A DNA stretch of 20,160 bases from JACNKJ01 sp964440095 (GCA_964440095.1 CAYTPZ010000038.1:1-20160), one strand, 5' to 3'; positions 11,294-18,430 are shown, counted from the first letter of the stretch. Program-made: numbers and translations. The notes: generated by a model from the letters alone, not told the origin.

Positions 11294-11342
11294 AGTCCCC
11301 AGTCCTCAGTCCCCGGTTCTCAGTTCTTCGTCCTCAGTCTCT
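11294..11342. repeat. Seven degenerate heptanucleotide repeats over the tatA 3' end
   Basis: Seven adjacent 7-base units run AGTCCCC, AGTCCTC, AGTCCCC, GGTTCTC, AGTTCTT, CGTCCTC, AGTCTCT (consensus AGTCCTC; GAGGACT on the tatA strand). The last residues of TatA and its TGA stop (11306-11308) are read from these units, and two more units continue past the stop towards the terminator. Confidence 0.75.
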
Positions 11343-11590
11343 CGATTTTTCCCCGTAGGGGACGGCTCGGGCGCGGCCTCATCTTCATCCCTCATCACTT
11401 CATCGGGATCCAGATTGCGATACATCTCGCGTTGGAAATCACGATTGGCCGTTCTCGCCTTGTGGGAAATGCTGGCGAATTTGCGCGCCATTTCGGGCAA
11501 ACGCTCGGGGCCGAAGATCACCAGGATCGCGGCCACCACGAGCAGAAGCTCCCATCCTCCTATACCACCGATGAAGGCTACCATGACCAT
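11306..11590 (-). CDS. tatA: Twin-arginine translocase subunit, TatA/TatB family
   Basis: This 94-aa protein has the Tat layout: a short N-terminal membrane helix (about 8-26, GIGGWELLLVVAAILVI), the hinge FGPERLPEMAR, an amphipathic helix (about 33-56) and an acidic, low-complexity tail. TatA/B subunits form the pore and receptor that export folded proteins with twin-arginine signals. FGPERLP is also seen in TatB, so A versus B is open; no tatC is in the window. It is the last gene of the ten-gene operon and its start overlaps the end of the DUF4321 gene by 13 bases (ATG at 11590; a second ATG at 11584 is possible). The last eleven residues come from heptanucleotide repeats and are unlikely to be functionally conserved. 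Confidence 0.88.
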   Translation of the reverse strand: MVMVAFIGGIGGWELLLVVAAILVIFGPERLPEMARKFASISHKARTANRDFQREMYRNLDPDEVMRDEDEAAPEPSPTGKNRETEDEELRTGD

Positions 11591-11847
11591 TTTAGCAGTT
11601 GCACCATGATCAGAATTCCCAGCACCGAGATGAAGTTCATCTTGAGACTGATTCCGAAGGTAAGGGTGATCACCATGAGATTGAGAGTGAAGGGTTCCAA
11701 TTCGAATTGAGCCGATTGGACCAGTACGTCTTTGGGAATGCCATCTGGCAGGGCGACGGCCAGCACCTGCCCCACCACCGTACCCACCGCAATGCCCAAC
11801 AGTACCGTGAGGACAATGGCCTTCAGCGATTTCTTTCTCAGCGCCAT
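11578..11847 (-). CDS. DUF4321 family small membrane protein
   Basis: The start is the ATG at 11847, giving MALRKKSLKAIVLTVLLGIA and 89 aa. A longer in-frame reading from 11886 lies wholly inside the upstream gene. The chosen start overlaps that gene's last ten bases, which suggests translational coupling. Two hydrophobic segments are visible, about 9-28 and about 65-86 (NFISVLGILIMVQLL), and the pattern GTVVGQV...FTLNLMVITLTFG is that of the DUF4321 family as I recall it. Family function is unknown. The position between a LytR_C protein and TatA suggests an envelope role (inference). Confidence 0.75.
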   Translation of the reverse strand: MALRKKSLKAIVLTVLLGIAVGTVVGQVLAVALPDGIPKDVLVQSAQFELEPFTLNLMVITLTFGISLKMNFISVLGILIMVQLLKWSW

Positions 11848-12368
11848 GATTGCTCTTTCTCCAGGGGCCAAGTGTATCGTTGCCAATCCTGACCCAGAAT
11901 CAGCGTGGCGTCCAGCATCAGATCTTCCCGCCGCTGCAGGAGGACCGGCACTCCGCCAAGATAGTCGGATAGGCGTTCCACGGCGATGCGCTCGCTGCTC
12001 CTCACCAGAAGCAAGGTCTCGTTGAATGGCCAGGGCGGTGCATTGCCGCGATCCAGAGCATCCACACCCCAGGGACGCAGACTCTCGCCTTTGCGCAGGG
12101 CCAGACCCGGCACACGCGTGGCATTGAGCATCTGCATGCGAAGGCCCAGGGTTTCGGCGTCATCGGGACGGGAACTTTCCATCTGTCTTTCGCGAATCAC
12201 ATCCTCGCGTTTGATCTGGGCGTCCGGTTCCGGGCTGGGCCTCAAAATGATGTCGCCGTATCTCAGAGTCAATGAGAAGGCCAGGATGGACAGGAAGACC
12301 GACCCGAAGATCCAGGGTATGGCCGAGCCCTCTTCCTTGCGTCTGGATTTGCCTTTAGCTTTGGCCAT
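11838..12368 (-). CDS. Membrane-anchored LytR_C domain protein
   Basis: The product is 176 aa: a basic cytoplasmic N-terminus (MAKAKGKSRRKEE), one membrane segment (about 18-37, IPWIFGSVFLSILAFSLTL), a linker, then a LytR C-terminal (LytR_C) type domain at about 74-170. Its signs are MQMLNATRVPGLA (the usual 'xxVLNGTxxxGLA') and LMLDATLILGQDW near the end (the usual D-xT-x-ILG-x-D). In other proteins this domain follows a LytR-CpsA-Psr catalytic domain; here it stands alone, so no ligase activity is predicted. The ATG at 12368 has GGAGG 4 bases upstream and overlaps the HIT gene by 14 bases. Confidence 0.75.
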   Translation of the reverse strand: MAKAKGKSRRKEEGSAIPWIFGSVFLSILAFSLTLRYGDIILRPSPEPDAQIKREDVIRERQMESSRPDDAETLGLRMQMLNATRVPGLALRKGESLRPWGVDALDRGNAPPWPFNETLLLVRSSERIAVERLSDYLGGVPVLLQRREDLMLDATLILGQDWQRYTWPLEKEQSWR

Positions 12369-12846
12369 CGTCCTCCCCGAAGGCTGCCGACAGGCGATCG
12401 AAGCTCAGAGACATTTCCTCGGGCACCACGCGGGTTTGCCCGATGCTGCTCATGAAATTTGTATCGCCGGCCCAGCGCGGCAGCAGGTGCACATGCAGGT
12501 GACCGGGAATACCCGCCCCCCCTGCGCTGCCGAAGTTTATTCCCATGTTCATGCCTTCGGGCGAGTAGGTTTGTCTCAGGGCTTTCTCCGCGCGATGCAT
12601 GAGCGGCCCCAATTCGGCCAATTCCTCTTTGCTGAGATCGGAGAGCCAGGAAACATGACGGCGGGTAACCAGCATCATGTGGCCGTTGCAATAGGGAAAG
12701 GCGTTGAGCACCCCGTACCAGTGTTCGGTCTCGAAAAGAAAGTCGCGATCCGCTTCATCGGGCAAGTCACAGAATACGCAGCCTTCCTTGCGACCCTCGC
12801 CTTCCACCACGTACTTGCGCCGCCAGGGAGTGAAGAGGTATTCCAT
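12355..12846 (-). CDS. HIT family nucleotide hydrolase/phosphorylase
   Basis: From the ATG at 12846 (AAAGGA upstream) the product is 163 aa. A longer reading to 12933 runs inside the upstream gene and is rejected. The histidine triad is HLHVH at 116-120 within GIPGHLHVHLLPRW, and NAFPYCNGHMMLV (48-60) is the usual second motif. Cys23 and Cys26 (CVFC) probably bind zinc. The start MEYLFTPWRRKYV resembles bacterial Ap4A phosphorylase/hydrolase-type HIT proteins, which cleave dinucleoside polyphosphates or nucleoside phosphoramidates; the substrate cannot be read from sequence. Its ATG shares one base with the TGA of the glmU-like gene, so the two are probably translationally coupled. Confidence 0.9.
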   Translation of the reverse strand: MEYLFTPWRRKYVVEGEGRKEGCVFCDLPDEADRDFLFETEHWYGVLNAFPYCNGHMMLVTRRHVSWLSDLSKEELAELGPLMHRAEKALRQTYSPEGMNMGINFGSAGGAGIPGHLHVHLLPRWAGDTNFMSSIGQTRVVPEEMSLSFDRLSAAFGEDDGQS

Positions 12847-13586
12847 CAGCGTTTCCTTTCGGCCAAAATCTTCTCGGCCTCCGAGAGTTGCGTGACATCG
12901 TTGATTCCGCCGATCTCTCCGGCGTCCGGACAAATCTGCGCGGCCACCCGGCGCCCGAGACCTTTCAGGATCTCCAGAGTGTCGGTGAGATAGTACTCGC
13001 CCTGGTCATTATCGTCGCGCAAAAGTTCCAGGGCTTCGAGAAGATCCGGAATGCGAAACACGTAGATACCCGAATTGATTTCGGCCACGGCCCGTTCAGC
13101 CTCGCTGGCGTCCCGATGCTCGCGAATGGCTTCAAGATCACCCTCATGGTTGCGAAGCACGCGGCCGTACCCCGTAGGATCTTCCAGCACCGCGCTGAGC
13201 ACCGTGGCCGCGGCCTCTCTCTGGCGATGCAGGTTCAGAAGTCCCGTGAGGGTTTCGGGGCGAATCAGAGGCACGTCGCCAGAAAGCACCAAGAGGTCGC
13301 CCTCCAGTTTTTCGATCTCACGGCGGGCCATGATCACTGCGTGCCCCGTGCCCAGTTGTTCCAACTGAAGCGCGAAAAGGGCCTCTCGATTCGACAGTTC
13401 TTCCCGCACCTGCTCCGACTGATGTCCGATCACCAGAATATTAGGCGAGAGCTCCGCTGCCTCGGCGCTGTCGAGCACCCATTGAATCATGGCCCGGCCG
13501 CCCAGTGGATGCAGAACCTTGGCAAGATCGCTCTTCATGCGTGTGCCCTTGCCAGCGGCGAGAATCAAGGATGCGCACTGCTTCAT
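12846..13586 (-). CDS. GlmU-type uridylyltransferase domain, single-domain protein
   Basis: The start is the ATG at 13586, with AGGAG 4 bases upstream that includes the panC stop; the longer reading to 13727 overlaps panC and is rejected. The 246-aa product is a nucleotidyltransferase with the full GlmU N-terminal signature: LILAAGKGTRMKSDLAKVLH (8-27), QLEQLGTGHAV, LSGDVPLI, GYGRVLR, EINSGIYVF, YYLTD and GGINDVTQL. GlmU is normally about 450 aa with a C-terminal left-handed beta-helix acetyltransferase. That domain is absent, and the frame stops with TGA directly at the HIT gene. It should therefore form UDP-GlcNAc from GlcNAc-1-phosphate and UTP but not acetylate glucosamine-1-phosphate. 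A different sugar substrate is possible. Confidence 0.88.
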   Translation of the reverse strand: MKQCASLILAAGKGTRMKSDLAKVLHPLGGRAMIQWVLDSAEAAELSPNILVIGHQSEQVREELSNREALFALQLEQLGTGHAVIMARREIEKLEGDLLVLSGDVPLIRPETLTGLLNLHRQREAAATVLSAVLEDPTGYGRVLRNHEGDLEAIREHRDASEAERAVAEINSGIYVFRIPDLLEALELLRDDNDQGEYYLTDTLEILKGLGRRVAAQICPDAGEIGGINDVTQLSEAEKILAERKR

Positions 13587-13593
13587 GTTGCTC

Positions 13594-14478
13594 CTAAAAA
13601 AGCAGGGCCGTTTCGACCCTGTTTCCATCGATGCGATAAACGAGATTGTCGATGAGCCGCGCGGAACCCAAGGGAACGGCGCAGGCCACGAGCACGAGAC
13701 CGTCATCCAGGTGCGGGGGCTGCTCAAGTGTTTCCGGATCTAGGACACTGAAGTACTCGGGTTGCAATCCTTCAAGAACTTGCAAACCTGCAGCCTGCAA
13801 AAGGGCCGGATCTCGTTCGCCCTTAATCAAGGCCTCCCCTGTCGCGTTCAGGGCCTGATTGAGAGCTTGGGCCTTGGATCGCTCATCCTCGCTCAAATAG
13901 GCGTTGCGGCTGCTCTTGGCCAGGCCATCCGCTTCGCGCAGCGTTTCTCCCAGGCGCAGAAACAAGGGGAAAGCCAGGCTGCGCACCATATGGCGAATGA
14001 TGAGTGCTTGCTGGGCATCCTTCTGACCGAAGTAGGCCAGGTCCGGCATGGTCGCGTTGAAAAGCTTGGCCACCACGGTGGTGACACCGTCGAAATGGCC
14101 CGGGCGAGTAGCGCCGCAGAGAATGTCCTGTCCCCAGTTAACCGTAACGCGTGTGCTGTCGCCCGCGGGATACATTTCATCCACCGTGGGCGCGAAGACA
14201 TAGTGCACGCCCAGATTCCTGAGCTTGGCGAGATCCTCATCCCAGGTACGGGGATAGCTTTCGAAATCTTCACCGGGTCCGAACTGGGTGGGATTCACAA
14301 AGAGCGACACGATGACGCGGTCACACTCATCCATGGCCATGCGAGCGAGGGAAAGGTGACCTTCGTGGAGATTGCCCATGGTGGGCACCAGGCCTATGCG
14401 CCGCCCTGCCTCTCGATGCCCGCGACTCCAGGCCTGCATGTCGGCAACGGCGCGGATGATCTCCGGGCCGCGGCTCAC
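13594..14478 (-). CDS. panC: Pantothenate synthetase
   Basis: PanC (294 aa, normal length) joins pantoate and beta-alanine using ATP in the last step to pantothenate. The HIGH-type motif is PTMGNLHEGH (32-41, with His38 and His41), followed by FVNPTQFGPGEDFESYPRT (60-78), the pantoate/ATP site ARPGHFDGVTTVVAKLFN-like segment, YFGQKDAQQ, and the KMSKS-equivalent KSSRNAYLS. The start is GTG at 14478; GTGA overlaps the panB TGA, so translation is probably coupled. It follows panB directly, the usual pairing. The next gene starts 7 bases after its TAG. Confidence 0.97.
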   Translation of the reverse strand: MSRGPEIIRAVADMQAWSRGHREAGRRIGLVPTMGNLHEGHLSLARMAMDECDRVIVSLFVNPTQFGPGEDFESYPRTWDEDLAKLRNLGVHYVFAPTVDEMYPAGDSTRVTVNWGQDILCGATRPGHFDGVTTVVAKLFNATMPDLAYFGQKDAQQALIIRHMVRSLAFPLFLRLGETLREADGLAKSSRNAYLSEDERSKAQALNQALNATGEALIKGERDPALLQAAGLQVLEGLQPEYFSVLDPETLEQPPHLDDGLVLVACAVPLGSARLIDNLVYRIDGNRVETALLF

Positions 14479-15305
14479 TTTGGATCGGCCTTGCGTCGGC
14501 GAGTGCCGGGTTCGAATCGATGTTCTTCGGCGGGAAAGGCGCCTTCACGGACCTCGCGCGCGTAGTCCTTCACGGCGCGCCCGATTTCGCCTTCTACGTC
14601 GGCGTATCGCTTGACGAATTTGAAGTCGCCGCCGGCCAGACCGATCATGTCGTGCAGCACCAGAATTTGACCGTCGCAGTCGGCCCCCGCGCCAATGCCC
14701 ACAGTGGGCACATCGACGGCATCGGAAATTTCACGAGCCAGGGTCCAGGGAATGCCCTCGAGCACCATGGAAAACACTCCCGTGGCCTCCAGCTCACGGG
14801 CCTCTTCCACCAACATGCGGGCCGCGCCATCGTCCCGGCCCTGCACCTTGTGGCCGCCGAATGCCAGATGGCTCTGGGGCGTAAGGCCCAGGTGTCCCAT
14901 GACCGGGATTCCCGCATCCACGATGCGCCTAATGGCCGGCGCCGAACGATGCCCGCCTTCCAGCTTCACCGCGCCCACTCCCGCTTCCTTGATGAATCGT
15001 CCGGCGCTTTCCAGGGCCTGATCCGCATTCACCTGGTAGCTCATGAAAGGAAGGTCAGCGACCACCAAAGCGCGATGTGCGCCGCGGGCCACAGCGGCCG
15101 ATAGCACGATCATCTCATCCAAGGTCACGGGCAGGGTGGATTCATAACCCAACACCACATTGGCAGCGCTGTCGCCGATGAGAATGAGGTCGACATCCGA
15201 CTCATCCAGTATGCGCGCCGTGGGATAATCGTAGGCCGTCAACGCCACGATCTTCTCGCCGCGCTCCTTCTTGGCCTTGAGGTCGAGAATGCTGGTTCGT
15301 GTCAT
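14475..15305 (-). CDS. panB: Ketopantoate hydroxymethyltransferase
   Basis: PanB (276 aa, normal length) transfers a hydroxymethyl group from 5,10-methylenetetrahydrofolate to 2-oxoisovalerate, the first committed step to pantothenate. Signatures are ALTAYDYPTA (21-30), GDSAANVVLGYESTLPVTLD (44-63, metal ligand Asp45), ADLPFMSYQ (Asp84), AVKLEGG, GIPVMGHLGLTPQS, and GIGAGADCDGQILVLHDMIG. The ATG at 15305 follows the deoxynucleoside kinase TAG with no gap. Because PanB uses a folate cofactor, sharing an operon with folB and folK links cofactor supply and use (inference). Confidence 0.97.
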   Translation of the reverse strand: MTRTSILDLKAKKERGEKIVALTAYDYPTARILDESDVDLILIGDSAANVVLGYESTLPVTLDEMIVLSAAVARGAHRALVVADLPFMSYQVNADQALESAGRFIKEAGVGAVKLEGGHRSAPAIRRIVDAGIPVMGHLGLTPQSHLAFGGHKVQGRDDGAARMLVEEARELEATGVFSMVLEGIPWTLAREISDAVDVPTVGIGAGADCDGQILVLHDMIGLAGGDFKFVKRYADVEGEIGRAVKDYAREVREGAFPAEEHRFEPGTRRRKADPK

Positions 15306-15959
15306 CTATCCCTCCCAGTTGGGCACGTAGTAGAGGGTGCCCTCGAAGGGCGTCAGGATGCGCCGCTTCAGGTCGTCCAGGTGCCGCCGATTAGCCACGA
15401 AATCGATGTTGTCGGTATTGATCACCAAGAGCGGCGTTCCCGTGTAGTGGAAGAAATAGTGGTTGTATGCCTCTGCAAGGGCTTCCAGATAGTCCCGCCG
15501 CATGTCGCGCTCCATGGGACGCCCGCGCTTGGTCACACGATCCATGAGGGTATCCATAGACGCCTGCAGGAAGATGACCAGATCCGGCGTGGGAATCTGC
15601 GGCGCCAGAGCGTCGGCAACCACATTGTAGAGAGAAAGCTCGTCGTCGCTCAGGTTGATGTTGGCGAAGATGCGATCCTTGTCGAAGTGATAGTCACTGA
15701 TGACCTTTTCCTGGAAGAGCTCTCCCTGCTTGAGGGTCTGCTGCTGACGGAAACGGGAAAGCAGGAAGAAGATCTGCGTTTTGAAAGCATTGGCGGAGGG
15801 GTTCACGTAGAACTCGCGCAGGAATGGATTCTCCTCCACCACTTCCAGGTTCAGGCGCGCGTTCATTTCCTCGGCAATCAGCTGCGATAGGCTGGTTTTG
15901 CCCACCCCGATGACGCCTTCGATCACGATGTAGGACGGTTCCCGAAGCAGCTCAGTCAT
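15306..15959 (-). CDS. Deoxynucleoside kinase family protein
   Basis: This 217-aa protein belongs to the deoxyguanosine/deoxyadenosine/deoxycytidine kinase family. The P-loop is GVIGVGKT (15-22), then EENPFLREFY (42-51) with the likely catalytic Glu, ISDYHFDKDRIFA (87-99, the family's substrate-site segment), and a lid region with basic residues (RVTKRGRPMERDMRRDYLEAL). It phosphorylates deoxynucleosides in the salvage pathway; which base is preferred is not visible. The start ATG at 15959 overlaps the folK end by 8 bases and the stop abuts panB. A kinase of this family beside folK and panB is, as I recall, seen in other FCB-type genomes. Confidence 0.92.
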   Translation of the reverse strand: MTELLREPSYIVIEGVIGVGKTSLSQLIAEEMNARLNLEVVEENPFLREFYVNPSANAFKTQIFFLLSRFRQQQTLKQGELFQEKVISDYHFDKDRIFANINLSDDELSLYNVVADALAPQIPTPDLVIFLQASMDTLMDRVTKRGRPMERDMRRDYLEALAEAYNHYFFHYTGTPLLVINTDNIDFVANRRHLDDLKRRILTPFEGTLYYVPNWEG

Positions 15960-16458
15960 TCCACCAGTCCTTCAGGGGCTTGTGCAGTTTGACAGCCTGC
16001 GTCTCGCCCAGTTCCTCCAGCATTTCCATCACGTTTTTCCCCGTCGAGGGATGAACCCAATCCGGCATCACTTCCGAGAGCGGCACCAAAACGAATCGAC
16101 GCCGCACAAGGCCAGGATGGGGCAGCACCAGGTCCGCCTCTTCCACGCACTGCTCCGCCAGAAGCAGTAGATCCACATCGAGCACGCGGGCCTCTCGGTG
16201 TCCGCCCTTGCGACCCGCTTCCTTTTCGAGTCTTGCGCAAAGTTCAAGCAAGACTTGAGGCGGAAGTGCGGTCTTCCCCACCAGGCAAAGATTCAGATAG
16301 GCAGGTTGGCGATCCTTAACTTCAACGGGCTCAGTTTCCCAGAGGGAACTCAAACTCGCGCCACCAAGCTCCACCACGAGCTTACGGCTCGCTGCGTGCA
16401 GGGTGGCCTGACGATCCCCCAGATTGCTGCCCAGGGAAAATGCCACCGGCAAACTCAA
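15952..16458 (-). CDS. folK: 2-Amino-4-hydroxy-6-hydroxymethyldihydropteridine diphosphokinase
   Basis: FolK adds pyrophosphate from ATP to hydroxymethyldihydropterin, the step after FolB in folate synthesis. Signatures are VAFSLGSNLGDR at the N-terminus, AYLNLCL, REARVLDVDLLLL (the usual RxxRxxDxDLL with the Asp pair that binds magnesium) and HPGLVRRRFVLVPLSEV. I chose TTG at 16458: it forms a TTGA overlap with the folB stop, has GGGAG 8 bases upstream, and gives MSLPVAFSLGSN, a normal FolK beginning (168 aa). An ATG at 16500 would give 182 aa but overlaps folB by 46 bases and adds sixteen residues without family character (or 14 more by the ATG's own count, to MPRSGSR). The function is firm; the exact start is less so. 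Confidence 0.93.
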   Translation of the reverse strand: MSLPVAFSLGSNLGDRQATLHAASRKLVVELGGASLSSLWETEPVEVKDRQPAYLNLCLVGKTALPPQVLLELCARLEKEAGRKGGHREARVLDVDLLLLAEQCVEEADLVLPHPGLVRRRFVLVPLSEVMPDWVHPSTGKNVMEMLEELGETQAVKLHKPLKDWWND

Positions 16459-16820
16459 GTTTTGCACTCCCGCTTGAGCACGACTTCCACTTCTCGGCAT
16501 GTGTTGGGAAAGGGCAGATTCATCTTTCTCAAAGCCACCTTGATGCTCTTCACCCGCGGGTGTGCCGCAAGCAGCGCATCGGCCACCCTGGCTGCCAGAT
16601 GCTCGAGCAGCTTGCAGCGAAGTCCTTCGGCTCGCTCACGCGCTTGGCCGTAGACCTCTTCATAACTCACCGTATCGGACAGCGAGTCACTGCTTGCAGC
16701 TTCGGACAGGTCCAGCTTCAGATCGAGGTCCATGAGAAGTCGTTGCCCGACTTCGCGTTCCTCGTCGGAAACGCCGTAGTGGCCGTAGATGATGATGTCT
16801 TTGATACGGATGTGATCCAT
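16455..16820 (-). CDS. folB: Dihydroneopterin aldolase
   Basis: FolB (121 aa, normal length) cleaves 7,8-dihydroneopterin to 6-hydroxymethyl-dihydropterin and glycolaldehyde in folate synthesis. The N-terminus IRIKDIIIYGHYGVSDEEREVGQ (4-26) carries the conserved Tyr and Glu of the active site. SYEEVYGQARERAEGLRCKL and LLEHLAARVADALL follow, and VALRKMNLPFPN holds the conserved Lys (K and P region). The ATG at 16820 has AAGGGA 8 bases upstream and a strong promoter at 16845-16873, making folB the first gene of the ten-gene operon. Confidence 0.96.
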   Translation of the reverse strand: MDHIRIKDIIIYGHYGVSDEEREVGQRLLMDLDLKLDLSEAASSDSLSDTVSYEEVYGQARERAEGLRCKLLEHLAARVADALLAAHPRVKSIKVALRKMNLPFPNTCREVEVVLKRECKT

Positions 16821-16844
16821 GCCCCGCGTCCCTTCGAATGGCTC

Positions 16845-16873
16845 AGATTAAGGAGGGTCGGGGGCAGTGTCAA
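16845..16873 (-). promoter_or_regulatory. Sigma-70-type promoter of the folB operon
   Basis: On the minus strand a perfect TTGACA (-35, 16868-16873), a 17-base spacer, and TAATCT (-10, 16845-16850) followed by G. Transcription should start near 16838, giving a leader of about 18 bases before folB. This is the best promoter in the window and fits a single transcript for folB to tatA. The rest of the gap to the M16 gene (16874-17011) shows no clear terminator or gene. Confidence 0.65.
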
Positions 16874-17011
16874 GGCGGACAATGCGCAGAGCCCGCAACA
16901 ACGCCATTTTGCAGATATTGCCGATAGCCAAGAGGGTCCGAATCGGCATGCTCCAATGAGGCATTAGTACCATGGGAGTGTGCCAATTTGATTTCCGAAA
17001 GCGGAGCTTCC

Positions 17012-18430
17012 TTATTCCCCGAATCGAATAGGCTTCAGCTCCTTCACCGGCCCCAAGCCAAGGCTATCGAGAGGAAGGGTGAATTGGCCAGGATCCCCTA
17101 GCACCAAGACGACTAGCGAATCACTTAGGTGATTGTAGTCTATTCCGCATCGGCGAACCTGCTCGGCATCCACACTCAGCAAATCTTCGAAATAGGACTC
17201 GAAATGATCTTCCGGCCTATCGCTGATTAGATCACTCATGATTTGCGAAACGATCGAGCTCGGTCGCTCATTCTTTTTAACAACCTGCCCCACGAGGAAG
17301 TTACGTGCCGTTTCAACTTCTTTTTCGCTGAGAGGGTCGCCCCCACCCAGGCTTGCCTCTTCCAGGACGGCCTCGATTAACTCCACCGTGGTTTCAGGGC
17401 GAGTCGACCCGAGAGTCTTTAAAGTTGAGCGCTCGTTTCCCACATCCAAGAGAATGCCGCACCCGTATGATAGCCCAGCCTGACGCGTGCGAAAGAATAC
17501 GCGACCGAAGCCAACGGCATAGTTCTGTATTCTCGCCGCGGCATAATCCCCCGAGCTCAGATTTAAGTCGGAAATGGAGCGACCCACCCTCACCTGGCTT
17601 TGCGCATAGTCTCCTGGCAGAAGATAGACTCCCGGTTCGGGTATCGGCTCCCAAGCCAACTTCTTGGGTAAGTTAAACTCATCATCCGCTCCCCAATCGG
17701 AAAGGATTGTTTCAAGGAGGGGAAGTATCACTGTGGGATCGAAGTCTCCACTCACTCCGATGATCGCGTTAGCTGGATGAACAAAACGCGCATGCAGTTT
17801 TCCGAGTATTTCGGCATCCACCGCATTGATCTCATTCTGGTTCTCTCTGTAGTTCCCCGGAAAGTCAGCTCCAAGCAGCAAGCGATAGAAGTGCTCCTCG
17901 ACGATGGCCCCGGGATTGTTGTTGATATTCTGAAGCGCCTTGATTCGCTGCCCCTTTGCGCGCTCTAGACGATCTGCCTGCCAAGCGGGCTTTAAAATCA
18001 CATCTCGCCAATGGGAGAGCCCTTCGTGAAGGTCTTCACTGACCATGTTGACGGATACACCTCCCGAACTGGTACCAGCCCAGGCCGAGATTCGAATGTT
18101 TCTTTCGACGAGAACTTCGTCCAACTCGTCCGCTGATGCATTGAGAGTACCGCCCTCCCTCCAAACGCTTCCCATGAGTCGAATCCCAGCATGGGATTCC
18201 TGGGGTAGATATCGCATTCCCATGCGGAAGCGAATCGAGATATTGAGCAAAGGCAGACTGTTGTCGCGAAACATGAAGACGGGAATGCCTGAATCAAGTG
18301 TGTCCTTTTCAGCTTCAGTGATCTCAAATTGGAGAGTTTCAAAACTGAGCTCATCGGGATGACGAGGTGTATCGGCAATGAGGTTGCCGGCAAGCACCAT
18401 CAGGCTTAGAAAGATTAGAACTCTATTCAT
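17012..18430 (-). CDS. M16 family peptidase-like protein, non-catalytic subunit
   Basis: From the ATG at 18430 the product is 472 aa with a signal peptide (MNRVLIFLSLMVLAGNLIA, 1-19). AGGAGG lies upstream inside the end of the partner gene, and the overlap (ATGAATAG) suggests coupled translation. An in-frame start at 18457 would place basic residues ahead of the signal. The fold is that of M16 (DSGIPVFMFRDNSLPLLNI, an N-terminal half, then VSGDFDP and a second half), but the HxxEH zinc motif is absent (HAGIRLMGSVWREGG at its place). The Arg/Tyr pair that the partner subunit contributes in two-chain M16B enzymes seems present in FFRTRQAGLSYG. It should therefore pair with the upstream catalytic protein in the periplasm or outside the cell. 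GC is visibly lower than in the metabolic operon. Confidence 0.88.
   Translation of the reverse strand: MNRVLIFLSLMVLAGNLIADTPRHPDELSFETLQFEITEAEKDTLDSGIPVFMFRDNSLPLLNISIRFRMGMRYLPQESHAGIRLMGSVWREGGTLNASADELDEVLVERNIRISAWAGTSSGGVSVNMVSEDLHEGLSHWRDVILKPAWQADRLERAKGQRIKALQNINNNPGAIVEEHFYRLLLGADFPGNYRENQNEINAVDAEILGKLHARFVHPANAIIGVSGDFDPTVILPLLETILSDWGADDEFNLPKKLAWEPIPEPGVYLLPGDYAQSQVRVGRSISDLNLSSGDYAAARIQNYAVGFGRVFFRTRQAGLSYGCGILLDVGNERSTLKTLGSTRPETTVELIEAVLEEASLGGGDPLSEKEVETARNFLVGQVVKKNERPSSIVSQIMSDLISDRPEDHFESYFEDLLSVDAEQVRRCGIDYNHLSDSLVVLVLGDPGQFTLPLDSLGLGPVKELKPIRFGE

Noticed and set aside
11986..12993. A 335-codon plus-strand open frame across the LytR_C and HIT genes
   Set aside because: It is antisense to two or three overlapping genes with clear family motifs and has none itself.
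13587..13727. A longer N-terminus for the GlmU-like protein
   Set aside because: The extension overlaps panC and carries no family character; MKQCASLILAAGKG at 13586 with AGGAG upstream is the natural start.
16980..17011. A hairpin after the M16 operon as its terminator
   Set aside because: The GAAGC/GCTT pairing is only about 4-5 bp, interrupted, and has no T tract on the minus strand.
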